The notes below the pieces were generated by a model. That model saw nothing but the letters and a program-made list of their open reading frames with translations, was not told the origin of the DNA and did no database searches. DNA of 64,000 nt from Rhizobium gallicum bv. gallicum R602sp. Lineage in GTDB: Bacteria > Pseudomonadota > Alphaproteobacteria > Rhizobiales > Rhizobiaceae. Position 1 is the stretch's first letter; each line of letters opens with the position of its first letter. Made by a program: the position numbers and the translations under genes. The stretch lies in assembly GCF_000816845.1 (NCBI RefSeq), contig NZ_CP006880.1, positions 744,001 through 808,000 of the forward strand, written 5' to 3'. Below are positions 28,681 through 39,649 of the stretch, piece after piece.

Positions 28681-29568
28681 TCATGTCGATCGATGTCTGG
28701 CGTTGCCGATGCTTGCATACATGCCCGTGGTTCGAAACTCTGTGGGCGTGATGCCGTAGACGCGGCGGAAGACCTTGGAAAAATAGTTGGAATCTTCAAA
28801 GCCACACATGATCGAGACCTCCTTGACCGGCAGGAAATCGGCCTTCGTCAATAGTTTTGCCGCACGCTGCAGCCGTTGCTGCAGCACGTATTCGGCAGGC
28901 GGCATGCCTTCGCTTTCCGCGAAGCTGCGGGAAAAATGCGCGCGGCTGAGACCGACGATGCCCGCAAGTTCGCTCACCGGCAATGGCTGGTCGAGATTGG
29001 CGTGGATATGATCGATCACCGGCTGCATGGCGCTGAGGTCTGCCGCAAAAGCCGGAGAACCGAAGACGTCGTCATAAAGCGCCATGGCCGCCTCATAGGC
29101 GATCGCCGACGCTGCTCCGGGCGTTGAAGCACCCTTGACAAGGCGCAGGCTGCAGTCGGCGAGATGATCAATGGTCGATGACTTGAGCCTTAGAACCGGA
29201 CCGGCCAGCCCAAGTACCATCTTGTGGATTCTCAGCGTCTCCTCGCCGTGCATCGATATCCAGAAATATTCCCAACGGTCGCCCTTTTCGAGCCAGTAGC
29301 GGTGATTGTGCGGCACGAGAACCAAAAGCGTATCGCCGCTTTGGAGCCTGTAATTGCGGTTCTGGTAGCGCAGGCGGCCCGTGCCGCTGATCGTGTGCTG
29401 CAGCACCGTAAAAGGGGTCTGGCCGCGCCGCCTGCCGTCCCAGTCGTAGACTTCGTTTTCCCGCACCTCATAGCCAGCACTCGTCGGCATGGCGTGCAGG
29501 CGCTGGCGCCCACGCGGCAGGGAGATTGTCCTCATGGACTGGCCGTTGGCGATCAAATCCCGCAGCAC
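28681..29568 (-). CDS. agpT: AraC-family regulator of alpha-galactoside utilisation
   Basis: 295 residues. The N-terminal cupin-like effector-binding domain covers about 1-175; the C-terminal double HTH about 190-290, first helix pair in LPVSELAGIVGLSRAHFSRS, second in PVKEVSIMCGFEDSNYFSKV, then the family tail VYGITPTEFR. It starts with GTG at 29568 behind GAGGG; ATG at 29535 is an alternative with a weak site. Divergent from the GH4-agpABCD operon, which matches the S. meliloti arrangement where AgpT activates the operon with alpha-galactosides. The symbol is assigned on locus architecture and family, not on alignment. Confidence 0.82.
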   Translation of the reverse strand: MLRDLIANGQSMRTISLPRGRQRLHAMPTSAGYEVRENEVYDWDGRRRGQTPFTVLQHTISGTGRLRYQNRNYRLQSGDTLLVLVPHNHRYWLEKGDRWEYFWISMHGEETLRIHKMVLGLAGPVLRLKSSTIDHLADCSLRLVKGASTPGAASAIAYEAAMALYDDVFGSPAFAADLSAMQPVIDHIHANLDQPLPVSELAGIVGLSRAHFSRSFAESEGMPPAEYVLQQRLQRAAKLLTKADFLPVKEVSIMCGFEDSNYFSKVFRRVYGITPTEFRTTGMYASIGNARHRST

Positions 29569-29584
29569 AAAATTACCCTCGAAA

Positions 29585-29628
29585 GCATAATCCTTCTCTG
29601 GCCACCTCCGCGAATATCCGCATAATCC
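29585..29628. promoter_or_regulatory. GCATAATCC direct repeats, candidate AgpT sites
   Basis: GCATAATCC is repeated exactly at 29585-29593 and 29620-29628, start to start 35 bp, in the 212-nt divergent region between the AraC regulator and the first GH4 gene. AraC proteins typically bind direct repeats on one DNA face, so these are the best operator candidates. Confidence 0.45.
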
Positions 29629-29780
29629 CCCTTCATAAGAGGAAGAGATTGCGGTCGAGAGAACGGCCGGGAGGAAATATAGGCGTTATTTATGCTTTTT
29701 CGGACTGCATGCGCCGGCATGTGGTCTTTCCTCTCCTGCCCGTCCTTTACCTAGCATCTGATCAGGTTGAGGTGAAGATT

Positions 29781-31247
29781 ATGAGTTTCAAAATCGCTAT
29801 CATCGGAGCAGGCAGCGTCGGCTTCACCAAGAAGCTGTTTACGGACATCTTGTGCGTTCCCGAGTTCAAGGATGTCGAATTCGCGCTGACGGATCTCAGT
29901 GAACATAACCTTCAGATGATCAAGGCGATCCTCGACAAGATCGTTCAATCGAACAAGCTGCCGACCAGGGTCACGGCGACGACCGACCGCCGCAAGGCAC
30001 TCGAAGGCGCTCGCTACATCATCAGCTGCGTGCGCGTCGGGGGGCTCGAAGCCTATGCCGACGATATCCGCATTCCGCTGAAATATGGCATCGACCAATG
30101 CGTCGGCGATACGATCTGCGCCGGTGGCATTCTTTATGGGCAGCGCAACATTCCCGTCATTCTCGATTTTTGCAGGGACATCCGCGAAGTCGCTGAACCC
30201 GGCGCAAAATTCCTGAACTATGCAAACCCGATGGCGATGAATACGTGGGCTGCGATCGAATATGGCAAGGTCGATACGGTCGGTCTGTGCCACGGGGTGC
30301 AGCATGGAGCCGAACAGATTGCCGAGGTTCTCGGCGCCAGGTCGCTTTCGGATCTCGATTACGTCTGTTCCGGCATCAATCATCAGACCTGGTTCATCGA
30401 CCTGCGCCTCAACGGCCGCAAGATCGGCAAAGACGAGCTTTTTGCGGCCTTCGAAGCCCATCCGGTCTATTCGCAGCAGGAGAAGCTGCGCATCGATGTT
30501 TTGAAGCGCTTCGGTGTCTATTCGACGGAAAGCAACGGGCACCTTTCCGAATATCTGCCGTGGTATCGCAAGCGTCCGGAGGAAATCACCAGGTGGATCG
30601 ACATGTCCGACTGGATCCACGGTGAGACAGGCGGCTATCTCCGTCACTCGACGGAAACGCGCAACTGGTTCGAGACGGAGTTCCCGCAGTTTCTTGAATC
30701 GGCGTCGAAGCCAATCGATCCGTCCAGACGCTCCAACGAGCATGCAAGCCATATCCTTGAGGCCTTGGAGACCAACCGGGTCTATCGCGGCCACTTCAAT
30801 GTCAAGAACAATGGCGTCATCACCAACTTGCCGGCCGACGCTGTCATCGAGTCGCCCGGTTTCGTCGATCGATTCGGCATCAACATGGTCTCCGGCATCA
30901 CCCTTCCGGAAGCCTGTGCGGCAACGTGCATCTCGTCGATCAACGTTCAGCGCATGTCCGTCCATGCGGCGATCAGCGGCGATATTGAACTGTTGAAGCT
31001 TGCGGTGCTGCACGACCCCTTGGTCGGTGCCGTCTCGACGCCCGAAGAGGTCTGGCAGATGGTCGATGAAATGGTCGTGGCTCAAGCCCGCTGGCTGCCG
31101 CAATATGCCGACGCCGTGCCGGCTGCGCAGGAGCGTCTGTCGAAATCGAGCGTAAAGACGCGTGATTGGGCCGGCGCTGCACGTCGCAGTGTGCGCTCGA
31201 TCGAGGAGCTGCGCGCCGAAAAGGCGGCCTTGAAACAGGCCGTTTGA
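29781..31247 (+). CDS. agaL1: alpha-galactosidase, glycoside hydrolase family 4 (first copy)
   Basis: 488 residues from ATG 29781, chosen because GAGGTGAAG sits just upstream and because the NAD-binding fold starts at once (FKIAIIGAGSVGFTKKLF); a longer open frame from 29526 is antisense to the regulator and unlikely. GH4 enzymes use NAD+ and Mn2+ in an oxidation-elimination mechanism. Visible motifs: NYANPMAMNTW, the metal site GLCHGVQHG, and CSGINHQTWF. The CHGVQHG motif differs from the CHSVQGT of the second GH4 enzyme and of E. coli MelA, so the two copies may differ in substrate. First gene of the agp operon; cytoplasmic. Confidence 0.88.
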   Translation: MSFKIAIIGAGSVGFTKKLFTDILCVPEFKDVEFALTDLSEHNLQMIKAILDKIVQSNKLPTRVTATTDRRKALEGARYIISCVRVGGLEAYADDIRIPLKYGIDQCVGDTICAGGILYGQRNIPVILDFCRDIREVAEPGAKFLNYANPMAMNTWAAIEYGKVDTVGLCHGVQHGAEQIAEVLGARSLSDLDYVCSGINHQTWFIDLRLNGRKIGKDELFAAFEAHPVYSQQEKLRIDVLKRFGVYSTESNGHLSEYLPWYRKRPEEITRWIDMSDWIHGETGGYLRHSTETRNWFETEFPQFLESASKPIDPSRRSNEHASHILEALETNRVYRGHFNVKNNGVITNLPADAVIESPGFVDRFGINMVSGITLPEACAATCISSINVQRMSVHAAISGDIELLKLAVLHDPLVGAVSTPEEVWQMVDEMVVAQARWLPQYADAVPAAQERLSKSSVKTRDWAGAARRSVRSIEELRAEKAALKQAV

Positions 31248-31367
31248 ACTTGGTGGAAGGCGGGTTGCGGCGGTTTTCCGGGAGGAAAAGCTGTCGCCTC
31301 AGACCTGATTTCACGCCGCTAGAGGAGAACCGGAGAGTGCAAGCGCTCCGAACACGAGGGAGAGACG

Positions 31368-33455
31368 ATGAGACATTTTCGCAAAATTGGCGTTCTCGCC
31401 GGACTGGCGCTGAGCGTCTCGGCCGCGGCCTTGAATGCCTATGCATCCGAACCGACCGTTCCGCCGGAGCCGGCGCCGTTTCCGGCTGAAGGCAAGATCA
31501 AATATGTTGCCCGCGACTCCATTTTGGAGTTCAAGGCGCTGCCGGAATATAACGAACCTGACTGGGTGAAGAAGAATTTCGTCGATACCGGCAAGCTTCC
31601 GCCGGTCAAGGATCGGCTTCCAAAGGAGCCGCTGGTCTTCAAGACCGAAAACATGCCGGACGGTATCGGCGTATACGGCGATACGATGCGCCATGTCATC
31701 GGCGGGCGGCCGGAAGGGTGGAACTACGGTGCGGGCCAGACGCAGGGCTGGGGCGGTATCGATATCGGCCTTTCGGAATGCCTGACGCGCACCGCACCGC
31801 TTTTCCAGGTGGAGGCCAAGGATACCGAGCCGCTTCCGAACCTCGCCAAGAGCTGGGAGTGGTCCGAGGACGGCCACAAGCTGACAATGCATCTGATCGA
31901 AGGTGCGAAGTGGTCAGACGGTGCTCCTTTCAACGCCGATGACATCATGTTCTACTGGGAAGACGAGGTAATCGACCCGAACGTCTCGCCCCTAGGCGGG
32001 GGCGCATCGCCGGAAGCCTTCGGCACCGGCACGACCCTGAAGAAGATCGATGATTATACCGTCGAATGGACCTTCAAGGAGGCCTTCCCGAAACAATATC
32101 TCTACACGATGGCCTATCCCAACTTCTGCCCGGGTCCATCGCATGTCCTGAAGCCGCAGCATCCCAAATATTCGAAAAACACCTACGACCAATTCAAGAA
32201 TGCATTCCCGCCAGAATATATGAATATGCCGGTGATGGGCGCGTGGGTGCCTGTCGAATACCGGCCGGACGACATCATCGTGCTACGCCGCAATCCCTAT
32301 TATTGGAAGGTCGACGAAAAGGGCAACCAACTCCCCTATCTCAACGAGCTGCATTACAAGCTTTCGACATGGGCGGACCGTGACGTTCAGGCGGTCGCGG
32401 GCTCGGGCGATTTTTCGAACCTCGAACAGCCTGAGAATTTCGTTGCTTCGCTGAAACGCGCTGCCGAAAAAACGGCACCCGCCCGTCTCGCCTTCGGCCC
32501 CCGGTTGATTGGCTATAACCTGCGGATGAATTTCTCGGCCAACGGCTGGGGCGATCCGGACGCGCGTGGCCAGGCGATCCGCGAGCTGAACCGCAACGAG
32601 GATTTCCGCAAGGCTGTCACGATGGCGTTCAACCGCAAAGCCGTCGGCGATTCGCTCGTCAAGGGACCGTTCACGGCCATCTACTCCGGCGGCTTGTCCT
32701 CCGGCACGAGTTTTTACGATCGGCAATCGACCCTCTACTATCCATACGACCTTGAGGGCGCCAGGGCCGGACTTGCCGAGGCGGGCCTGAAGGATACGGA
32801 TGGCGACGGCTTCGTGAACTTCCCCGCCGGCCAGGCGGGCGGAAAGAACGTCGAAATCGTGCTGCTCGTCAATAACGACTATGCGACCGACAAGAGCCTC
32901 GCAGAAGGCGTCGTCGGCCAGATGGAGAAGCTGGGCCTCAAGATCATTATCAATGCCCTCGACGGACCGAAGCGCGACGATGCGCACTATGCCGGCCGCT
33001 TCGACTGGCTGATCCAGCGCAACACCACGGAACTGGCTTCGGTCGTGCAGAATACAGAGCAACTCGCCCCTGTCGGCCCGCGCACCAGCTGGCATCACCG
33101 TGCCGGCAAGGACGACCAGCTCGACCTGATGCCCTTCGAGAAAGAGCTTGTCGATATCGTCAACAAATTCAGGACAAGCCAGGACAATGACGAACGGGTC
33201 AGGCTTATGAAAGAGTATCAGAAGATTTCGACGGAGCACGTGAACACCGTGGGCCTTACGGAATATCCGGGGGCACTGATCATCAACAAGCGCTTCTCGA
33301 ACATCCCGCAGGGAACACCGATCTTTATGTTCAACTGGGCTGAAGATTCCGTCATCCGCGAACGGCTGTGGGTGGCTGCCGACAAGCAGCAGAAATATGA
33401 ACTTTTCCCAGAGCAACTTCCCGGCAAGCCGGGAGAAAAGGGTCCGCTGAACTAG
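31368..33455 (+). CDS. agpA: alpha-galactoside-binding protein, family 5 SBP
   Basis: 695 residues, a periplasmic binding protein of the DppA/OppA (family 5) class, larger than the usual 530-600. The signal peptide covers about 1-26 (GVLAGLALSVSAAALNAYAS). The segment LAKSWEWSEDGHKLTMHLIE and the following WSDGAPFNADDIMFYWE are family-5 hallmarks. In S. meliloti AgpA binds melibiose, raffinose and related galactosides, a peptide-class transporter recruited for sugars. 120 nt downstream of the GH4 gene, with a GAGGGAGAG ribosome binding site, and followed by an intercistronic hairpin. Confidence 0.9.
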   Translation: MRHFRKIGVLAGLALSVSAAALNAYASEPTVPPEPAPFPAEGKIKYVARDSILEFKALPEYNEPDWVKKNFVDTGKLPPVKDRLPKEPLVFKTENMPDGIGVYGDTMRHVIGGRPEGWNYGAGQTQGWGGIDIGLSECLTRTAPLFQVEAKDTEPLPNLAKSWEWSEDGHKLTMHLIEGAKWSDGAPFNADDIMFYWEDEVIDPNVSPLGGGASPEAFGTGTTLKKIDDYTVEWTFKEAFPKQYLYTMAYPNFCPGPSHVLKPQHPKYSKNTYDQFKNAFPPEYMNMPVMGAWVPVEYRPDDIIVLRRNPYYWKVDEKGNQLPYLNELHYKLSTWADRDVQAVAGSGDFSNLEQPENFVASLKRAAEKTAPARLAFGPRLIGYNLRMNFSANGWGDPDARGQAIRELNRNEDFRKAVTMAFNRKAVGDSLVKGPFTAIYSGGLSSGTSFYDRQSTLYYPYDLEGARAGLAEAGLKDTDGDGFVNFPAGQAGGKNVEIVLLVNNDYATDKSLAEGVVGQMEKLGLKIIINALDGPKRDDAHYAGRFDWLIQRNTTELASVVQNTEQLAPVGPRTSWHHRAGKDDQLDLMPFEKELVDIVNKFRTSQDNDERVRLMKEYQKISTEHVNTVGLTEYPGALIINKRFSNIPQGTPIFMFNWAEDSVIRERLWVAADKQQKYELFPEQLPGKPGEKGPLN

Positions 33456-33481
33456 AGCTCCCTCCCAAATGAAGTGAGCTT

Positions 33482-33506
33482 CCGGCCGCGCGTGGCGCGC
33501 GGCCGG
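33482..33506 (+). terminator. intercistronic hairpin after agpA
   Basis: CCGGCCGCGCG (33482-33492) and CGCGCGGCCGG (33496-33506) form a perfect 11-bp stem with a 3-nt loop, 26 nt after the agpA stop. No U run follows. Such a structure after a binding-protein gene commonly blocks 3' exonucleases and favours excess binding protein over membrane subunits. Confidence 0.6.
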
Positions 33507-33571
33507 TCATAACCAACAAGCCGGCCGCGCTGCCGAGGAGCGACTGGCGGCAAGGAGAAGCGAACCGTCCG

Positions 33572-34579
33572 ATGTTACGATTCCTGCTCGTGCGCATAGC
33601 CTCAGCGATCCCTGTGCTCTTGATCCTGAGTGTGGTGACCTTCGCGATCATTCAGGCACCGCCTGGCGATTACTCCGATTACATTCGCTCCCAGCTCATC
33701 AACCAGAGCGGAGCCTCCTATGCGCAGGCGGAGGCGCAGGCCCAGGCCTACCGCGTCGAGCACGGCCTTGATCAACCGATGGTCATCCAATACTTCAACT
33801 GGATCGGCGGCATCGTCACCCGCGGCGATTTCGGCTACAGCATGTACTATAACAAGCCGGTTGCCGACGTCGTCGGAGAGCGCCTGCCGCGCACACTGCT
33901 TTTGGCCCTGGTGTGCCATCTCTTTGCCTCAGTGCTCGGCATCACCTTCGGCATCTGGGCGGCGACACGCCAATATTCCTGGATCGACAGCCTTCTTTCC
34001 GGCATTTCTTTTCTTGGCATGACGGTGCCGCGCTTCTTGATGGCGCTGATCATCGTCTACCTGCTGGTGTTCCAATTCAACATTTCCGAGATCGGCAGCT
34101 TCTTCTCGCCGCAATATGGCGGCGCGCCATGGTCGTGGGCGAAGTTCGTCGATCTGGTCAGTCATGTCTGGCCGGTCGTTGCGATCGCCACATTCGGGGG
34201 ACTCGCCTACAATATGCGGGTCATGCGCGGCAATCTCCTTGATACGCTGAACGCGCAATATGTCGAGACGGCCAAGGCGAAAGGCTTGACCGGCAGCGCG
34301 GTCGTCATGCGCCATGCGGTGCCCAACGCGCTGCATCCGCTCGTCATGTACCAGGGCGTCGTGCTTCCCTACATGCTGACGGGAGAAATCGAGACGGCGA
34401 TCATTTTCGCCCTGCCGACCGTCGGTCCCGCCATCGTCGGCTCCATGGCGGTTGGCGATGTCTATGTGACCGCGACCTTCATGATGGTGCTGTCGGCAAC
34501 GCTGATTGTCGGCAACATCATCGCCGATATGCTGCTTGCCCTGCTCGACCCGCGTGTCCGTCAGTCTGTAGGAGCCTGA
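33572..34579 (+). CDS. agpB: ABC transporter permease, DppB type
   Basis: 335 residues. Inner-membrane permease of the peptide/nickel/oligosaccharide class with an N-terminal transmembrane segment (about 9-30), a large periplasmic loop, then five more segments. The DppB-type EAA loop is in YVETAKAKGLTGSAVVMRHA near residues 230-249. The ATG is preceded by AAGGAG. It ends one base before the agpC ATG, so the two permeases are coupled. Confidence 0.88.
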   Translation: MLRFLLVRIASAIPVLLILSVVTFAIIQAPPGDYSDYIRSQLINQSGASYAQAEAQAQAYRVEHGLDQPMVIQYFNWIGGIVTRGDFGYSMYYNKPVADVVGERLPRTLLLALVCHLFASVLGITFGIWAATRQYSWIDSLLSGISFLGMTVPRFLMALIIVYLLVFQFNISEIGSFFSPQYGGAPWSWAKFVDLVSHVWPVVAIATFGGLAYNMRVMRGNLLDTLNAQYVETAKAKGLTGSAVVMRHAVPNALHPLVMYQGVVLPYMLTGEIETAIIFALPTVGPAIVGSMAVGDVYVTATFMMVLSATLIVGNIIADMLLALLDPRVRQSVGA

Positions 34580-34580
34580 T

Positions 34581-35714
34581 ATGTTCGCCTTCGACTCCTC
34601 CCTGCCACCACCGCACGAAGAAACCATCAAGAAGCCGCCGCACGGCAACGAAAGCTACATCGCGCTCGTGTGGCGCCGTCTGAAGCGCTCCTGGACAGGC
34701 ATGATGGGCCTCATCCTCGTCGGGCTGCTGATCATCATGGCCGTGTTTGCGGATTTCTTCGCGCCGATGGATCCGAAGGCAACCGATGTCGGCTTCGCGC
34801 CGCCGCAGGCCATCAGCTTCCACGACAAGGATGGCAACTTCGTCTTTCAGCCGCGCGTCTATGCGCTCGCCGATTCCGAAGAACTCGACCCCGTCACCTT
34901 CCAGCCGATCGTTGGTCCGGATTATGACAATCCCCGCTACCTCGGATTCTTCGTGAAAGGGGCGGACTACAAGCTTTTCGGCCTCATCCCGGCGAACCGG
35001 CATTTCTTCGGTTCGACAGATGGCCAGCCGGTGCATTTTCTCGGCACCGACAAATTTGGACGTGACGTGCTTTCGCGCGCGATCATCGGCTCGCGCATTT
35101 CGCTGGTGATCGCTCTCACCGTCGTCTTTATCGTCACGCTCGTTGGCACGACCGTCGGTATGGTCTCCGGTTACTTCGGCGGCACATTCGACGTCTGGGT
35201 TCAGCGCTTCGTCGAACTGGTTCTCGCATTTCCTCAACTGCCGCTTTATCTGGCGCTGACGTCGTTGATCCCAGTGACGGCTCCGACCAACGTCTTCCTT
35301 GCCTTCGTCATCGTCGTCATGTCGGCACTCGGCTGGGCGCAGATGTCGCGGGAGGTTCGCGGCAAGACGCTGGCATTGGCGCGCATCGACTATGTGCGGG
35401 CGGCGATGGCCGTCGGCGCGACCGACCGGCGCATCATCTTCCAGCACATCTTTCCGAACGTGATGAGCCACGTGATCGTATCGGTGACACTGCACATCCC
35501 GAGCGTGGTGCTGCTCGAATCGTTCCTCGGTTTCTTGGGCTTTGCGGTGAAGCCGCCACTGATCTCCTGGGGTCTCATGCTCCAGGATACGGCGAATTAC
35601 TCGGTCATCGGCACCTATCCCTGGATCCTTGCCCCTGTCGGCTTTGTGCTTGTGACCGTCTTTGCATTCAACGCGCTGGGCGATGGCCTGCGCGACGCAG
35701 TCGATCCTTATTGA
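34581..35714 (+). CDS. agpC: ABC transporter permease, DppC type
   Basis: 377 residues, longer than the usual about 300 for DppC. Extra sequence lies in the periplasmic loop between the first transmembrane segment (about 40-60) and the conserved LGTDKFGRDVLSR (about 155-167). The EAA loop (YVRAAMAVGATDRRIIFQHI) is near 272-291. Partner of the DppB-type permease. Last residues overlap nothing; the agpD ATG follows after 10 nt. Confidence 0.88.
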   Translation: MFAFDSSLPPPHEETIKKPPHGNESYIALVWRRLKRSWTGMMGLILVGLLIIMAVFADFFAPMDPKATDVGFAPPQAISFHDKDGNFVFQPRVYALADSEELDPVTFQPIVGPDYDNPRYLGFFVKGADYKLFGLIPANRHFFGSTDGQPVHFLGTDKFGRDVLSRAIIGSRISLVIALTVVFIVTLVGTTVGMVSGYFGGTFDVWVQRFVELVLAFPQLPLYLALTSLIPVTAPTNVFLAFVIVVMSALGWAQMSREVRGKTLALARIDYVRAAMAVGATDRRIIFQHIFPNVMSHVIVSVTLHIPSVVLLESFLGFLGFAVKPPLISWGLMLQDTANYSVIGTYPWILAPVGFVLVTVFAFNALGDGLRDAVDPY

Positions 35715-35724
35715 GGTGGTGAAG

Positions 35725-37392
<1,668 letters not shown>

Positions 37393-37414
37393 TTGCCGAA
37401 TGCCGGAGGTTATA

Positions 37415-38785
37415 ATGGCACGAAATCCCAAGATCACGTTTATCGGAGCAGGCTCCACCGTCTTCATGAAGAACATCGTCGGCGATGTCTTGCAGCGTCC
37501 GGCGCTGTCGAGCGCCACGATCGCGCTGATGGACATCAATCCGCAGCGTCTCGAAGAAAGCGCCGTCGTTGTCAACAAGCTGATTTCGACGCTGGGCGTA
37601 AAGGCCAGGGCTGAAACTTACTCCGATCAGCGCAAGGCGCTGACAGGCGCGGACTTCGTCGTCGTCGCCTTCCAGATCGGCGGCTATGAGCCCTGTACCG
37701 TCACCGATTTCGAAGTGCCGAAGAAATACGGTCTGCGCCAGACCATTGCCGACACACTCGGCGTTGGCGGCATCATGCGCGGGCTTAGAACCGTGCCGCA
37801 CCTTTGGAAGATATGCGAGGACATGCTCGCCGTCTGCCCGGAGGCGATCATGCTGCAATATGTGAATCCGATGGCCATCAACACCTGGGCGATTGCGGAA
37901 AAATATCCGGCAATCAAGCAGGTCGGCCTCTGCCACTCCGTCCAGGGCACGGCCATGGAGCTGGCGCATGACCTTGACATTCCTTACGAGGAAATCCGCT
38001 ATCGCTCGGCCGGCATCAACCATATGGCCTTCTATCTGACGTTCGAGCACCGGCAGGCGGATGGTTCCTACAAGAATCTCTATCCCGATCTTGTCCGCGC
38101 CTATCGTGAAGGTCGTGCCCCGAAGCCCGGCTGGAACCCGCGCTGCCCCAACAAGGTGCGCTACGAGATGCTGACTCGCCTTGGCTATTTCGTCACCGAG
38201 AGCTCGGAGCACTTTGCCGAATACACGCCCTACTTCATCAAAGAGGGCCGAGAGGACCTGATCGAGAAGTTCGGAATTCCGCTCGACGAATATCCGAAGC
38301 GCTGCATCGAGCAGATCGAGCGTTGGAAAGGACAGGCCGAAGCCTACCGCTCGGCCGAGACGATCGAGGTCGAACAATCGAAGGAATATGCTTCCTCCAT
38401 CATCAACTCCGTCTGGACTGGCGAACCGTCGGTCGTCTACGGCAATGTCCGCAACAACGGCTGCATCACCTCACTGCCGGCAAACTGCGCCGCCGAAGTG
38501 CCTTGCCTGGTCGACGCCTCGGGCATTCAGCCAACCTTCATTGGCAACCTGCCGCCACAGCTGACAGCGCTCATCCGCACCAACATCAATGTTCAGGAGC
38601 TGACCGTCCAGGCACTGATGACGGAAAATCGCGAACACATCTACCACGCTGCGATGATGGATCCGCATACGGCAGCTGAACTCGACCTCGACCAGATCTG
38701 GTCGCTCGTCGACGATCTTCTTTCCACACACGGTGACTGGCTGCCGGCCTGGGCAAGAACAGCCAAGAAGGTGCAGGCAGCTTAG
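37415..38785 (+). CDS. agaL2: alpha-galactosidase, glycoside hydrolase family 4 (second copy)
   Basis: 456 residues from ATG 37415, which has GGAGG five bases upstream; the in-frame ATG at 37400 lacks one. NAD-binding start ITFIGAGSTVFMKNIVGD, then QYVNPMAINTWAIAEKYP, metal site GLCHSVQGTAMEL and SAGINHMAFYLTF. These are the motifs of E. coli MelA, so it is the more typical melibiase of the two. It closes the agp operon, 22 nt after agpD, and is followed by a hairpin. It acts in the cytoplasm on imported melibiose, raffinose or stachyose. Confidence 0.9.
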   Translation: MARNPKITFIGAGSTVFMKNIVGDVLQRPALSSATIALMDINPQRLEESAVVVNKLISTLGVKARAETYSDQRKALTGADFVVVAFQIGGYEPCTVTDFEVPKKYGLRQTIADTLGVGGIMRGLRTVPHLWKICEDMLAVCPEAIMLQYVNPMAINTWAIAEKYPAIKQVGLCHSVQGTAMELAHDLDIPYEEIRYRSAGINHMAFYLTFEHRQADGSYKNLYPDLVRAYREGRAPKPGWNPRCPNKVRYEMLTRLGYFVTESSEHFAEYTPYFIKEGREDLIEKFGIPLDEYPKRCIEQIERWKGQAEAYRSAETIEVEQSKEYASSIINSVWTGEPSVVYGNVRNNGCITSLPANCAAEVPCLVDASGIQPTFIGNLPPQLTALIRTNINVQELTVQALMTENREHIYHAAMMDPHTAAELDLDQIWSLVDDLLSTHGDWLPAWARTAKKVQAA

Positions 38786-38814
38786 TTGCGAAAGCGACAC
38801 CGTTCGGGCAGCGT

Positions 38815-38840
38815 AAGCCGGCGAGGCCTGTCGCCGGCTT
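38815..38840 (+). terminator. hairpin ending the agp operon
   Basis: AAGCCGGCGA (38815-38824) pairs perfectly with TCGCCGGCTT (38831-38840) around a 6-nt loop, 29 nt after the last GH4 stop. Only two U follow the stem directly, so termination strength is uncertain. Confidence 0.55.
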
Positions 38841-38975
38841 CGCCTTCAGCCTGCCGGATCGGCTACTTGGCTCGTGATGTCTCCAAGAAAGGCGAACGTT
38901 CCGATACCACACGCGCGCGCGTCCGGATCACGATTGGGGTGAAGCTCTGCGCCACAGGACGTTTTACGGTTTTTC

Positions 38976-39317
38976 TTATATGATCTGCGCAGGCGACAGA
39001 TAAAGGTAAATAACGAGGCAGGTTGCCGCGATTGCGACCATGGTGGCCGGCCCAAGAATTGTTCTAGCGACCGAAGCAACAGCGAGCCCGGACGCCAAAG
39101 TCGCGCCTCCCAGCAAGACGCCGCGGCCGGAAAAGGCCAGAGCGAGGGCTGAGATGCAGATGGCTGTCGCCAGCATGGTGAGCGTGATTTTCCGTGGAGC
39201 CATCTCGGGATACGCGGCGAAAGCCGGCAAGCATCCCCTTACGCTGAAGCCGATTGCGATGCTCAGAAAAACAAAAGGCAATACCATTGACCGGAACCTT
39301 TCAAAAAGAACGGCCAT
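38976..39317 (-). CDS. small hypothetical membrane protein
   Basis: 113 residues from ATG 39317 (an in-frame start at 39404 would add 29 polar residues). Four hydrophobic stretches are visible: about 11-30 (VLPFVFLSIAIGFSV), 45-65 (ITLTMLATAICISALALAF), 70-88 and 93-110. No family recognised. It is convergent with the agp operon and divergent from the LysR gene. Its amphipathic composition could also arise from a chance open frame, so confidence is moderate. Confidence 0.45.
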   Translation of the reverse strand: MAVLFERFRSMVLPFVFLSIAIGFSVRGCLPAFAAYPEMAPRKITLTMLATAICISALALAFSGRGVLLGGATLASGLAVASVARTILGPATMVAIAATCLVIYLYLSPAQII

Positions 39318-39597
39318 CGCGTAGCAAGCGGCGTGCCATTTGTTTGCCCTTCGTTGCTCACTGGCGTCATGCGGCGCTGCCGATATATTGCGCTCAATGC
39401 CCAAAGAGCATGCAGGATCCGCTCACTGGCGAACGAGTTCCTTGCGTGCCGCTGAACGCATCGCGACCGACGCCCAAGCGAGGTCGACGGCCCCTGCTGG
39501 CATCGTCACAGGCTGCGAGCATTCGGCAAGTTGCGCAATTTCCTTCTCGGCAGCGGCTGAAACTTTGAAAAATCCGTTCTCTACCGCGACTTGATCG
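39318..39597. other. intergenic region before the LysR gene
   Basis: No gene recognised. Short frames on the plus strand (39254-39594) lack coding signals. Confidence 0.4.
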
Positions 39598-39634
39598 TAT
39601 TCTGTTTTTGAGAATAATAGCGGCTCAATATTCT
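39598..39634. promoter_or_regulatory. TATTCT repeats, candidate LysR box
   Basis: TATTCT-N7-AGAATA (39598-39616) is a perfect inverted repeat that fits the T-N11-A pattern of LysR sites. A third half site TATTCT follows at 39629-39634. All lie within 55 nt of the LysR GTG start, consistent with autoregulation. Confidence 0.45.
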
Positions 39635-39649
39635 GAAATAGAGACTTAC

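Noticed and set aside
29526..29780. N-terminal extension of the first GH4 protein
   Set aside because: It would overlap the AraC gene and its promoter; the NAD-binding fold and a good ribosome binding site begin at 29781.
29751..31103. Minus-strand open frame of 450 codons opposite the first GH4 gene
   Set aside because: The plus strand carries the complete GH4 motifs; no family features on the minus strand.
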